DNA of 19,867 nt from Thermoproteales archaeon (GCA_027068725.1 JAMOMD010000004.1:1-19867); one strand, 5' to 3'. Numbered from the stretch's first letter, positions 1-7,706 are shown. Program-made: numbers and translations. Notes: generated by a model from the sequence alone, not told the origin.

Positions 1-31
1 TTAAGTAAGTTGAGAATACCGATTATCGTGT

Positions 32-1069
32 ATGGTTATTGTGCTAGGCATTGAATCTACTGCACACACGTTCGGTGTTGGAATTGCATCTGACGAGGGT
101 ACAATATATGCTAATGTTAATGATACATACACTCCTCCTGCAGGATGGGGAATACATCCTAGAGAAGCCGCGGAACATCACGTCACTGTTGCTCCTCGTG
201 TGCTAGAGAAAGCACTGAGTCAGGCTAGGATGACTATGAAGGACATTGATGCAATAGCATTCTCTCAAGGTCCTGGCCTAGGCCCTGCGCTTCGTGTTGG
301 TGCAACTGTTGCTCGTGCACTAGCTGTGAAGTACGATAAGCCTCTCGTTCCTGTTCATCACGGTGTTGCACATATAGAGATTGCGAAACTAGTGTCAGGA
401 TTCGTTGATCCACTAGTTGTGCTAATATCCGGTGGACACACGATGATTCTAGCATACTCGGATGGTTACTACAGAGTATTTGGCGAGACGTTAGACATAA
501 CCATAGGAAACTGCCTTGACATGTTTGCTCGTCACCTAGGCTTGTCCATGCCTGGCGTGCCAAAAGTTGAGGAACTCGCGAGACGTGGCAAGAACTACAT
601 ACCTATGCCCTACACTGTCATAGGTCAAGATCTCTCCTTTTCAGGACTCCTGACCTACGCTCTCAAGCTTCTAAAAGAGGGCTATCCTATTGAAGATGTC
701 TCACTTAGTCTAGTAGAGACTGCGTACTACATGCTTGCTGAAGTTACAGAAAGAGCACTGGCTGCTACAAAGAAATCGGAATTACTTGTAACAGGAGGTG
801 TTGCAAGAAGTAAAAGACTGAGAGAAATATTCGGCATCATTGCAGAGGACTTCAATGTTAGACTAGCCTTCGTTACTGACGAGTATGCGGGAGATAATGG
901 TGCAATGATAGCTTTCACAGGTGCGCTAGCATACAGGTGTGGAATAAGGATTGAAGTAGAAAATAGTACTATTAGACAGTGTTGGAGAATAGATACTGTA
1001 CCTGTTCCATGGGTAGAACTAATCAAACGTGGCGACATTAAGCTTAAATTCGTAAAGAAGTATAGCTAA
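32..1069 (+). CDS. kae1: Kae1/TsaD, tRNA N6-adenosine threonylcarbamoyltransferase (KEOPS subunit)
   Basis: Catalytic subunit of KEOPS, which transfers the threonylcarbamoyl group to A37 of ANN-decoding tRNAs (t6A). The 345-residue ASKHA-fold protein begins with the family signature LGIESTAHTFGVG. The metal-binding histidines are H110 and H114 (HHGVAH), with the matching late aspartate D288 in GDNGAMIA. Phosphate-binding loops are SGGHT (133-137) and LLVTGGVA (251-258), and GETLDITIGNCLDMFAR matches the family. It ends after the Kae1 domain, so Bud32 is not fused as it is in many euryarchaea. The ATG at 32 gives the canonical N terminus. TTAAG at the very start of the window lies about 29 nt upstream and may be the TATA box, cut by the edge. 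The next gene starts 7 nt after the stop, suggesting cotranscription. Identification is very secure. Confidence 0.97.
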   Translation: MVIVLGIESTAHTFGVGIASDEGTIYANVNDTYTPPAGWGIHPREAAEHHVTVAPRVLEKALSQARMTMKDIDAIAFSQGPGLGPALRVGATVARALAVKYDKPLVPVHHGVAHIEIAKLVSGFVDPLVVLISGGHTMILAYSDGYYRVFGETLDITIGNCLDMFARHLGLSMPGVPKVEELARRGKNYIPMPYTVIGQDLSFSGLLTYALKLLKEGYPIEDVSLSLVETAYYMLAEVTERALAATKKSELLVTGGVARSKRLREIFGIIAEDFNVRLAFVTDEYAGDNGAMIAFTGALAYRCGIRIEVENSTIRQCWRIDTVPVPWVELIKRGDIKLKFVKKYS

Positions 1070-1076
1070 CTAACGA

Positions 1077-1736
1077 GTGATCGTTAAGATACTGTACTTT
1101 GGCAGGAGGAGAATTTTAGACAAATTAAGAAGCATAGTGTTTGATACAGTCGAAATAAGGTTCTTAGAAGACGAGAAGGATTTTGAGAGAAACCCAGAAG
1201 CAATCCTACTACTAGACAAGGCTACAATATCCCTCTTGAGAGACTTGAGAAAAGGCAGAGTGTATAGGAAGTATCTGTCAGAGGATCTTGACGAGGTAGA
1301 TTTTGCAATAATACTTACCGACGTTATTAGTAAGATAACTCTCTGCAGAGATATTGTCGTCGGTGTAGATCCTGGTGAAGAAACGTCCGGAGTTGCCATA
1401 ATTCACTGTCAAGTACCGACAATACACCTGATGTTAAGTAAAGGAAAGCTAGCTAGGTTACTGAAGGCTCTCGCGGTTCTTGCAGAGGAGTCTAAGCTCA
1501 ACCTCAGGGTATGTGTTGGAATTGGAAACAGGAAAAGTCCTGAACGTGATCTAACGTTGAAACTTATCTTATCGATAAGTAGAGATGTGCCAATATATCT
1601 TATAGATGAAGAACGTACAAAGTATAGACGTAGCATATATAGAACAGCGAGAAAGTTAAGAAATGTTCTTCCTGACGAGTTTGATGCTGTCGTATATGCA
1701 TTATCAATAGAGGAGGGTATAAGGTTCGTGCTCTAG
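1077..1736 (+). CDS. Uncharacterised protein with RuvC/YqgF-like RNase H fold
   Basis: Not recognised as a named family. GTG start 7 nt after the kae1 stop. Residues 1-90 have no recognisable motif. Residues 93-219 look like a compact RNase H-like domain of RuvC/YqgF type: VVGVDPGEETSGVAI (94-108, first acidic residue D98), a central strand VCVGIGNRKSP (145-155), IYLIDEERT (173-181) resembling the YqgF DERxT segment, and PDEFDAVVYALS (199-210) with D200 and D203 in the position of the last catalytic acids. A functional metal-dependent nuclease or Holliday-junction-type enzyme is therefore possible, but the substrate is unknown. The tight linkage to kae1 may only reflect cotranscription. A T-rich stretch (1739-1747) follows the stop and could terminate the transcript. 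Confidence 0.75.
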   Translation: MIVKILYFGRRRILDKLRSIVFDTVEIRFLEDEKDFERNPEAILLLDKATISLLRDLRKGRVYRKYLSEDLDEVDFAIILTDVISKITLCRDIVVGVDPGEETSGVAIIHCQVPTIHLMLSKGKLARLLKALAVLAEESKLNLRVCVGIGNRKSPERDLTLKLILSISRDVPIYLIDEERTKYRRSIYRTARKLRNVLPDEFDAVVYALSIEEGIRFVL

Positions 1737-1744
1737 CATTATTC

Positions 1745-1750
1745 TTTAAA
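1745..1750 (+). promoter_or_regulatory. TATA box for zinc-ribbon/aglB unit
   Basis: TTTAAA centred 28.5 nt before the ATG at 1776. This spacing predicts a transcript starting at or just before the start codon (leaderless), as is usual in crenarchaea. Confidence 0.6.
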
Positions 1751-1775
1751 CTGGAACTAGGGGACACAGCCTAGA

Positions 1776-2003
1776 ATGCCCATTATTATAAAGTGCATAA
1801 GCTGTGGCTTCGTATTCTACGAGGGTAAGGAACTGAAAAGCATAGATGACGTTCTTAAAAAGTGGGACTACAGATGTCCCTGCTGCCTTAGTACATTAAA
1901 ATCGAAAATCTACGGCTATAAGACGGATCTTGTACATGGCCAAGACGAAACCGAGAGCGAGTCAGACACTTCAGGAGCTGAACAGGATAGAGAAGTTACA
2001 TAA
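1776..2003 (+). CDS. Small zinc-ribbon protein overlapping aglB
   Basis: A 75-residue protein with a probable treble-clef or zinc-ribbon site: C7-x2-C10 and C34-x2-C37 (with an extra C36). No enzyme motif is visible and I do not recognise the family. The last 22 residues (from about H54) are acidic and low-complexity, and they are encoded by the same DNA as the AglB N terminus in another frame, so the tail is probably overprinted and functionally lax. The TATA box at ideal leaderless distance and the ATG start support it as a real gene. Position directly before aglB suggests cotranscription; any role in glycosylation is only inference. Confidence 0.65.
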   Translation: MPIIIKCISCGFVFYEGKELKSIDDVLKKWDYRCPCCLSTLKSKIYGYKTDLVHGQDETESESDTSGAEQDREVT

Positions 2004-3693
2004 CGTACTTGGAGTAGCTTCTCTCGTAGTTTCCTTAGCAGCACTTTTTGTACTTGGCCTCTATGAGAGGTTACTGAGATTATTACAGTTTGGCTGGTTC
2101 TTAGCGGCATACGACCCATACATAAGATACTATCTTGCGAAACTGCTAGTTCAGGACGGAATAGCACGCGGCATGTTATGGTGGGTTAGTGGTGGGCTTG
2201 CTAAGTACTTATCTCATAGTGTTATAGAGAATTTCAGAATAATTGTACAGGGAGGACATACATACTTTACACAGTTCTGGTATCCGTACTTTGTAAACTG
2301 GGCAAAGGTACTATCTCCTGGAACGTCCCTCCTTGGTGCAATATTTTTTGAATTATTCGGAGGACTGTTTCATAACAATCTATATCAGGCAGTGATAGTG
2401 TCTCCATGCGTATTTAATGCACTGGCAGTACTATCAATTGCTTACCTGACGTGGCGTCTCTGCAGTAATAAGGAAGTAAGAAAGTGGTGTGCTTTACTTG
2501 CTGCTGTATGGGCCGGCTTGTCTATACTATTTGTGCAGCGTAGCTTATCTGGATGGTTTGATGACGTGCCATTCTTCCAGTTCTTTGCTCCACTTGGTGT
2601 AGCTCTATTTCTAGAATCCTACTACAGGAAAGGTCCCATAAGGATACTTTTCCTGATATTGTCCGCCCTAGTCAATGGCTTCACTGTGTGGATATGGGGT
2701 GCGTATGTCTATCTGTGGAACATCTATGGACTGATAGCAATAATAGTATCACTGTACGTGATACTCCGTGAACGACCAGACATTATTGACCCAAAGAGAT
2801 TCTTCGTATCGTACCTAGCAGTCTATGTAGGATTTTCCTCATTCATACTAGCAACACCTAGATACGCTGTACACGCTCTAATATCAGGAACAAGTCTGGT
2901 ACCTCACGTTGGCTTACTTGCAAGCATAGTAATGTTACTAGCCTACACTGTCTTAAGGCCAAAGCTTGGAACAATAAAGAAGATCGTTGGTGTAGCTTCA
3001 GTCGTTATAGCTCTCTCACTTTTCACTGGTTTTGCTCTATCAGTCACAGGTGTGCTTCCCGTCAAGGTGTTTAAGATAGGTGGAAGACTTCTAGCAATAG
3101 TAGCACCATTAGTAAGATCACCGCTCGTCCAGAGCGTAGCTGAGCACTCCTACGTCAGTCCAGGCTACGTGTACACAACCACGAGACTCATGGCTCTTGC
3201 TATTGTTCCATCGCTGGTCGCATCGATAATTCAGCCATCCTTAGCATCGATACTACTATTGACATCAACAGTATTCGCAGCCTACTTCACATCATCAATG
3301 ACGTACGTGCTCATGTTAGCTGCTGTGGTATTTGTGCCAGCCGCTGTGTACTCTATAGACCTGATTACACGCCTTAGATCTAGGATTATTGCAGCTGTTC
3401 TGGCACTTGCCGTTTGTATTCTAGTTACAGTATCTGCAATACTCACAGCACAGGTTGGTGCAGCTGCCGCAAAGTCGATATATCCAACAATAATCCCAGG
3501 AGGACTGAACGACTGGATCTATAGTCTAGAGTGGCTGAAGTACAAGACTCCAATAAATGCAACAGTTCTCAGCTGGTGGGACTATGGCTACTTGACAACA
3601 GTCATAGGAAATAGAACAAGTCTTGCGGATAACTCGACAATAAACACGACACAGATAGCAACGATTGCACGATTCTTCCTTACAAGATCTTGA
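1936..3693 (+). CDS. aglB: AglB/Stt3 oligosaccharyltransferase, N-terminal part (frame broken)
   Basis: Membrane subunit that transfers the lipid-linked glycan to Asn in N-x-S/T sequons outside the cell. This reading frame covers the multi-pass membrane domain: first TM about 24-45, then AAYDPYIRYY (D60, the DxD-type first catalytic loop), GWFDDVPFFQFFAPL (about 207-221, second acidic loop), many further TM helices, and the acceptor-binding WWDYG motif at 547-551. The frame stops at TGA 3691-3693, only about 35 residues after WWDYG, where archaeal homologues continue with a soluble domain of roughly 200 residues. That domain is present in the next frame. ATG 1936 is chosen because no ATG, GTG or TTG lies between it and the first TM; it overlaps the zinc-ribbon gene by 68 nt. 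Alternative TTG at 1930. Confidence 0.9.
   Translation: MAKTKPRASQTLQELNRIEKLHNVLGVASLVVSLAALFVLGLYERLLRLLQFGWFLAAYDPYIRYYLAKLLVQDGIARGMLWWVSGGLAKYLSHSVIENFRIIVQGGHTYFTQFWYPYFVNWAKVLSPGTSLLGAIFFELFGGLFHNNLYQAVIVSPCVFNALAVLSIAYLTWRLCSNKEVRKWCALLAAVWAGLSILFVQRSLSGWFDDVPFFQFFAPLGVALFLESYYRKGPIRILFLILSALVNGFTVWIWGAYVYLWNIYGLIAIIVSLYVILRERPDIIDPKRFFVSYLAVYVGFSSFILATPRYAVHALISGTSLVPHVGLLASIVMLLAYTVLRPKLGTIKKIVGVASVVIALSLFTGFALSVTGVLPVKVFKIGGRLLAIVAPLVRSPLVQSVAEHSYVSPGYVYTTTRLMALAIVPSLVASIIQPSLASILLLTSTVFAAYFTSSMTYVLMLAAVVFVPAAVYSIDLITRLRSRIIAAVLALAVCILVTVSAILTAQVGAAAAKSIYPTIIPGGLNDWIYSLEWLKYKTPINATVLSWWDYGYLTTVIGNRTSLADNSTINTTQIATIARFFLTRS
3676..3693 (+). other. Frame break inside aglB
   Basis: Frame 1 reads IARFFLTRS-stop; the -1 frame reads YKILKDLGYP. 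From memory of homologues several residues (around 5-8) are missing between FFL and YKIL, so a small deletion of length 1 modulo 3 (for example 16, 19 or 22 nt) is more likely than a single-base slip. This size is inference. Confidence 0.65.
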
Positions 3694-4283
3694 AAGACCT
3701 AGGCTACCCGAAGTACGTCTTAGTCTACGGTCCATATATTGTGAGAGAGTATGCTCCAAGTCCAATGATTGCGTACTGCGTAGGCATACCTGTACCCCTA
3801 GGAGACTTTCCGAAGAGTTACTGGATGGCTAGAATCGCAGGATATAACGACACATACATATACACACACTTCCTATGTGCGTACAGGATAAGGAAAGTCA
3901 GGATTGGAACCGCAATATATCAGGAAGAGGTACCCAACATAATAACATACGGAAAGTATGTAACGAGAATAGTCGTACCATGGTCTCTCAACTACACATT
4001 ATACAACCTGCTTTTCAATCCACTAGTACTAATAAACTCGCCACAATGCGCTGGCTCGCCAATGTGGGTATTTGAAAAGGGAACCGTGCTAATAAGGTCA
4101 AAGAATGCGTACCAGATAACAGAGAAACTACCATTCTACGAAGGACACCTAGTACAGCCAGTACCACTACCATCGTGGATTAAACTAGTATACGAGCCCT
4201 ATGGAAGAGATGTTGCAGGATGGGTATTGATATACGAAATAAACTACACTAGCCTAATGAAAACATTATCAAAATCAAAGTAA
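3690..4283 (+). CDS. aglB: AglB/Stt3, C-terminal extracellular domain (second reading frame)
   Basis: Continues AglB after the frame break. In this frame homology-like sequence resumes at about 3681 (YKILKDLGYPKYVLVYG, the conserved segment that follows the WWDYG/ADNST region in archaeal AglB) and runs uninterrupted for about 197 residues to the TAA at 4283. It is a soluble, Tyr-rich beta-type domain with several N-x-T sequons (NDT, NYT), ending LMKTLSKSK. The only start near the break is TTG at 3690-3692, overlapping the upstream stop (TTGA), without a visible Shine-Dalgarno. Absence of further stops or decay argues for a recent mutation, a sequence error, or a truly split but functional gene. 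The combined length (about 780 residues) fits one ordinary archaeal AglB. Confidence 0.8.
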   Translation: MKDLGYPKYVLVYGPYIVREYAPSPMIAYCVGIPVPLGDFPKSYWMARIAGYNDTYIYTHFLCAYRIRKVRIGTAIYQEEVPNIITYGKYVTRIVVPWSLNYTLYNLLFNPLVLINSPQCAGSPMWVFEKGTVLIRSKNAYQITEKLPFYEGHLVQPVPLPSWIKLVYEPYGRDVAGWVLIYEINYTSLMKTLSKSK

Positions 4284-4313
4284 TAATAAAAATTCTCAAG
4301 TTAAAGTAGAAAA

Positions 4314-4589
4314 CTATTGTTGAGAAGTTTCTACAGTTTCTACCTGTTGTTCACTTGTCTGCTGTTTTGCTAACAGGAACTTCTCAACTACCTTATTTTT
4401 GATATCATCAGGAACTGGAAGCTGGCCCGAGAGAATCTTCATACACATCCTATATATGAAGTACCTATCATCTGGAGAATACTTTGGCGGATGAGGGTTC
4501 TCGACTTCTCCACCACAGTAAGGACAGCGGTCTTTCCTTAGCGTATAGCGTCCACACTTTTTGCATCTTCTAAGGATTGCCTGAATCAT
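4314..4589 (-). CDS. nop10: Nop10, H/ACA ribonucleoprotein subunit
   Basis: Binds Cbf5 in H/ACA RNPs that pseudouridylate rRNA. The zinc-binding N domain has C9-x2-C12 and C22-x2-C25, followed by the signature NPHPPKYSPDDRYFIYR (about 31-47). At 91 residues it is longer than the usual 55-60: after residue 60 there is a Gln/Glu/Thr-rich tail (KQQTSEQQVETVETSQQ) absent from most archaeal Nop10. It starts 12 nt after the aIF2alpha stop, the last gene of the S27e-aIF2alpha-Nop10 operon conserved across archaea. It converges with aglB. Confidence 0.95.
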   Translation of the reverse strand: MIQAILRRCKKCGRYTLRKDRCPYCGGEVENPHPPKYSPDDRYFIYRMCMKILSGQLPVPDDIKNKVVEKFLLAKQQTSEQQVETVETSQQ

Positions 4590-4601
4590 GTCAAATATAC
4601 G

Positions 4602-5468
4602 CTATGTTATTCTAGTAAATGAAGCTTCTCCTCCTCTCTTCTTAGCCTCGTCTATTATGAAGGCTGAGACTTCTTGCAATATCTGATCCAGCAACTTTGG
4701 ATCCTTTCCTGTAAGATCTATTCTATATCTTGGTGGACCCACTGCATATATCTTATACTTTATTCCCAGCTTTCCATACTTTTCCTCAATAAGCTTCTTC
4801 GCCTTTATGAGTATATCCTTTATATGATCAACACCGTCAGGTCTAAGATTTATCATTCTAATCATGCCAGATAATGTAACTTCAGGTATCTCTATATGTT
4901 CTTTAGCAACCTCAACAAGTACGTTAAATACATTATCAGGAATATCCTTAAGAATCCTTCTCACTTCATCTATATTTCCACGAGCTAATTCTTCGAATCC
5001 TTTCAACATATCTCCATAAATATCCTCAAATCTATAGCCAACTTTCTCTAGAAGCTCTGTTAAGGGTATACCAACTTTCTGAGATACTATCTCAAGAAGC
5101 TTAACTGCACGTACTGTCCTCTTCCACTTAAGGAACTTCTCTTTCTTTTCTTCGTCCCTTACTTTTCTTAACGATACGTCTACAAGCTTCCTCTTAGGGT
5201 CTACTCTTATTACTCTAAACACAGCCTTCTGACCCGGCTTCAAGTAATCCTTGATGCTGTGAAACCATGACTGAACAATTTCGTTTATTGGAGCATAAGC
5301 CTCGAGGCCACCATACTCATCAAGCATTATGTATGCTCCATGATCGATAATCTTAGTTACTGTACCGACAACAAGCTCTCCGACATCAGGTAGCTCTTTC
5401 CTAGCAATACGTACAGGGACAAGAAGCTGAGGCTCCTTCTCCTTTGACTTCTTTGAGGAACTACTCAT
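4602..5468 (-). CDS. aif2a: Translation initiation factor aIF2 subunit alpha
   Basis: Subunit of the heterotrimer delivering initiator Met-tRNA to the small subunit. A Ser/Lys-rich leader of about 12 residues (SSSSKKSKEKE) and a short extension precede the S1/OB domain (about 27-103: VGELVVGTVTKIIDHGAYIMLDEYGG ... VDVSLRKV). A helical domain follows (about 108-190) and then the alpha-beta domain that binds aIF2gamma (about 195-280: GPPRYRIDLTGKDPKLLDQIL). The ATG at 5468 overlaps the S27e stop by 8 nt, indicating translational coupling. The Ser51 phosphorylation environment of the eukaryotic factor is not obviously kept. Confidence 0.96.
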   Translation of the reverse strand: MSSSSKKSKEKEPQLLVPVRIARKELPDVGELVVGTVTKIIDHGAYIMLDEYGGLEAYAPINEIVQSWFHSIKDYLKPGQKAVFRVIRVDPKRKLVDVSLRKVRDEEKKEKFLKWKRTVRAVKLLEIVSQKVGIPLTELLEKVGYRFEDIYGDMLKGFEELARGNIDEVRRILKDIPDNVFNVLVEVAKEHIEIPEVTLSGMIRMINLRPDGVDHIKDILIKAKKLIEEKYGKLGIKYKIYAVGPPRYRIDLTGKDPKLLDQILQEVSAFIIDEAKKRGGEASFTRIT

Positions 5469-5664
5469 ACTCTCTCACTATTGTTGCAAGTATTTGCGCC
5501 TTTCCACCAGTGGGTACTGCTAGAACACTACCACATACTAGGCAACGCACTACTATTGATGCATGCGAGAATATTATCTGTTCATTTCCACAGTTTGGAC
5601 AGCGTACACGCAGGAACTTTGACTTAGGTCTTGGAATAAGTACATCACGCCATCTCTGTGGCAT
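5461..5664 (-). CDS. rps27e: Ribosomal protein S27e
   Basis: Small-subunit protein of 67 residues with a C4 zinc ribbon: C22-x2-C25 and C41-x2-C44. The core RCPNCGNEQIIFSHAS and RCLVCGSVLAVPTGGKA matches archaeal S27e throughout. First gene of the operon with aIF2alpha and Nop10; its TAG stop overlaps the aIF2alpha start. A TATA-like element lies 28 nt upstream, so the mRNA is probably leaderless. Confidence 0.97.
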   Translation of the reverse strand: MPQRWRDVLIPRPKSKFLRVRCPNCGNEQIIFSHASIVVRCLVCGSVLAVPTGGKAQILATIVREYE

Positions 5665-5688
5665 AGCGTGTGGAGATGATATGGTCTG

Positions 5689-5696
5689 TTAAAAAG
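5689..5696 (-). promoter_or_regulatory. TATA box for S27e-aIF2alpha-Nop10 operon
   Basis: On the minus strand CTTTTTAA, centred about 28 nt upstream of the S27e ATG at 5664, giving a leaderless start. Confidence 0.5.
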
Positions 5697-5731
5697 CCTT
5701 ACTTAAACTAGCGAGAACTAGAGGAAGAACC

Positions 5732-6019
5732 TTACTTCTTGACTTCTACTAACTCAAGCCTCTTTAGTCTGCCAATGCTCCTGACCTGTATGTATCCACA
5801 TACTCTGCACTGAAGTTTCACGGCTATCTTCTTTGTAGTCTTAGCAAATCTCTTCTGCTTCGGCTTTCTGCTCGATCCATAGCCTTTGCACTTTCTCTCG
5901 TATCTTCTCTGTCCTTCTGCTAGCGTTCTTCTCTTTCCGTGGTGGTATATTGATACCGAGTGCTCCGTATGTGCATTACATCTCGGACAGTATGTCCTTA
6001 TTACCTTAGGGAACTTCAT
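5732..6019 (-). CDS. rpl44e: Ribosomal protein L44e (eL42)
   Basis: Large-subunit E-site protein of 95 residues. Zinc ligands C11-x2-C14 and C71-x2-C74; the basic middle contains GQRRYERKCKGYGSSRKPKQ, diagnostic of eL42. It lies immediately upstream of S27e in the same orientation, the usual archaeal order, but both genes appear to have their own TATA boxes (gap 67 nt). Confidence 0.97.
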   Translation of the reverse strand: MKFPKVIRTYCPRCNAHTEHSVSIYHHGKRRTLAEGQRRYERKCKGYGSSRKPKQKRFAKTTKKIAVKLQCRVCGYIQVRSIGRLKRLELVEVKK

Positions 6020-6044
6020 GACTAGCCAACCCTTAAGCTCGCTA

Positions 6045-6054
6045 GCTTAAAAGC
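6045..6054 (-). promoter_or_regulatory. TATA box for L44e
   Basis: Minus strand GCTTTTAAGC, centred about 29-30 nt upstream of ATG 6019. It falls in the 42-nt gap after the GINS gene. Confidence 0.5.
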
Positions 6055-6061
6055 TTTCACA

Positions 6062-6595
6062 CTACTGCTGAGGATAGTGCACGTCTACAATGCCTTTTCT
6101 CTTAAGCTCATTAGCATCATCTAAGGGTAAACTCACAACATCAAACTTTGAGAAAGGACCCAGCGTGAGCATAAGTGTTGAGTGAAGTGCTGGAAACATG
6201 TCCTTGAACACCACTATCGCAAGACTTTCTGTCGGAACTTGCTGCATAACTTCCTGAACTTGCTGTGCCTTCTTCACTTCGCGTAACTTCTCGATTGTAA
6301 GTTTCTCAAATATTGATACTATCTTTCGCTCTTCACTATACAGCAATTTACGTGGAATATCCTCACCCTCAGATATTTTCTGTAAAATTTTCAGAAGTCT
6401 TCTTTGTATAAGCACAACTATCGCATTCCTAATAACTTTCAACTTCTCCTCGCTTATCTCCGAGGGATCGAGCTCCCTTATGATAGTCTCAACAAGCTCA
6501 GCATAAGAAGTTGCGAGAGGCTGTAGGAGAGTCTCGGTCTCTACTTCTCTTATTGCGAGCTTAGATAATTGGTCAAGTATTTTCTCAACTTTCAT
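6062..6595 (-). CDS. gins15: GINS complex subunit, Gins15/51 type
   Basis: Replicative helicase accessory factor joining MCM and Cdc45/RecJ in the CMG-like complex. The 177-residue protein has a helical A domain (about 1-125) with the SEERKIVSIFEKLTIEKLREVK segment, then a beta-rich B domain at the C terminus (about 130-175: VVFKDMFPALHSTLMLTLGPFSKFDVVSLPLDDANELKRKGIVDV). A-before-B order identifies the Gins15/51 subunit. Its position directly after priS matches the crenarchaeal arrangement. I start it at ATG 6595 rather than the TTG codons just upstream; it overlaps priS by 11 nt, suggesting translational coupling. Confidence 0.88.
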   Translation of the reverse strand: MKVEKILDQLSKLAIREVETETLLQPLATSYAELVETIIRELDPSEISEEKLKVIRNAIVVLIQRRLLKILQKISEGEDIPRKLLYSEERKIVSIFEKLTIEKLREVKKAQQVQEVMQQVPTESLAIVVFKDMFPALHSTLMLTLGPFSKFDVVSLPLDDANELKRKGIVDVHYPQQ

Positions 6596-7694
6596 CAACA
6601 AGGCAAGCCAATCCTCTTCTTATTAAATAGATTCCTAGAAACGTCGGGACCTTAACGGGTTCGTCAAGACGCACATCAACAGTGTATCCCATGATGTTTG
6701 GCGCATCTACTTTCCTTAGAAATAGTATTTTAAGCATGCCCTTCCTGAAGTTGCGAGGAATAGCTAACTTCAGAACATGTTCTGCTCCTTGTTCAAGATC
6801 CAGTCTAGACACCTGAGCTACTCTTAGACCTGTCTTGCCGTGTAGTGAGTTTGGTATACGTATGAGTCTCTTAACGTCTAATGTGACAACCTCGTCTACG
6901 TTTATCTTAAGTTCCTGTTCAATACTCAATTTTTTCAACTTCTCTAACTGAGCTTTTCTTAACTTTCTCAACTTAAATGTTCTATCTTTTATGTCTTGAA
7001 GCTCCTTATCATCAAGAAGCTTCTCGATAGCTCTCCAAATTCTTCCACCAATGCCCGGCATACCAGGAGCAGGTATGAATCTGCCCTTCATATCAACATA
7101 CCTAGAAACATCAAACAGCCTAGCATGTAGAAATTCAACAATTTCTCTCCTCTCCTCCTGTCCAAGCTCTTTAACAACATCAGATTCTACATGAACATGA
7201 AAACCTCTATGACCAGAAAATGTTATACGTAACTCATTTTTCCCAATTCCAAACTCATGCTCTAGAACATCAATAAGTTTCAAAGTTTCCTGAACAGCAT
7301 CTTCTAGACACTCTACAGTTATGACTCCTACATTCTTTGCAACTTCACAGTTCTGAGTATTCAAATGATCAGCATCTATATCAAATACAAGATCCGCACC
7401 TTTCCAGCCTTTAGCTTCCATAGAAGGATCATTAGGTCTCTCATAGTATGCAGTGCTGTAATATATGTGTCCTGGAACTTTTTGCAGTATGAATTTTGTT
7501 AAGTCTTCTATAGTCTTAAATGCTAGATGTCTAATCATTACTTCCTTGTCCAGGGGCTGTATAGCAATCTCTCTCTGCTCTATAGAAGGTACAATGAGTG
7601 GCTCGTCAGGATTCTTATAGTATAGTTTGAAGAGTGTTCTTAGTAGTCTTACTTCACTACTTAGTTTTGATGTAGAGTTCGTGTTAGGACACAT
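6585..7694 (-). CDS. priS: DNA primase catalytic subunit PriS
   Basis: Synthesises primers with PriL. In the 369-residue sequence the catalytic D105-x-D107 sits in GADLVFDIDADH, the second motif is SGHRGFHVHV (160-169), and the third is TLDVKRLIRIPNSLHGKTGL (271-290) with D273 as likely metal ligand. KGWKGADL and YYSTAYYERP are also typical. The loop after DIDADH, which usually carries a Cys/His zinc site, is short here and has only C116 and C129. ATG at 7694, 12 nt after the PCNA stop; the 3' end overlaps the GINS gene. The PCNA-PriS-GINS order makes this a replication operon. Confidence 0.96.
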   Translation of the reverse strand: MCPNTNSTSKLSSEVRLLRTLFKLYYKNPDEPLIVPSIEQREIAIQPLDKEVMIRHLAFKTIEDLTKFILQKVPGHIYYSTAYYERPNDPSMEAKGWKGADLVFDIDADHLNTQNCEVAKNVGVITVECLEDAVQETLKLIDVLEHEFGIGKNELRITFSGHRGFHVHVESDVVKELGQEERREIVEFLHARLFDVSRYVDMKGRFIPAPGMPGIGGRIWRAIEKLLDDKELQDIKDRTFKLRKLRKAQLEKLKKLSIEQELKINVDEVVTLDVKRLIRIPNSLHGKTGLRVAQVSRLDLEQGAEHVLKLAIPRNFRKGMLKILFLRKVDAPNIMGYTVDVRLDEPVKVPTFLGIYLIRRGLACLVDES

Positions 7695-7706
7695 TAGAAT
7701 CTACTA

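Noticed and set aside
3670..3700. Programmed -1 ribosomal frameshift joining the two AglB frames
   Set aside because: No slippery heptamer or A/T run lies at the junction, and simple frameshifting would still leave residues missing compared with homologues. A deletion, error or true split fits better.
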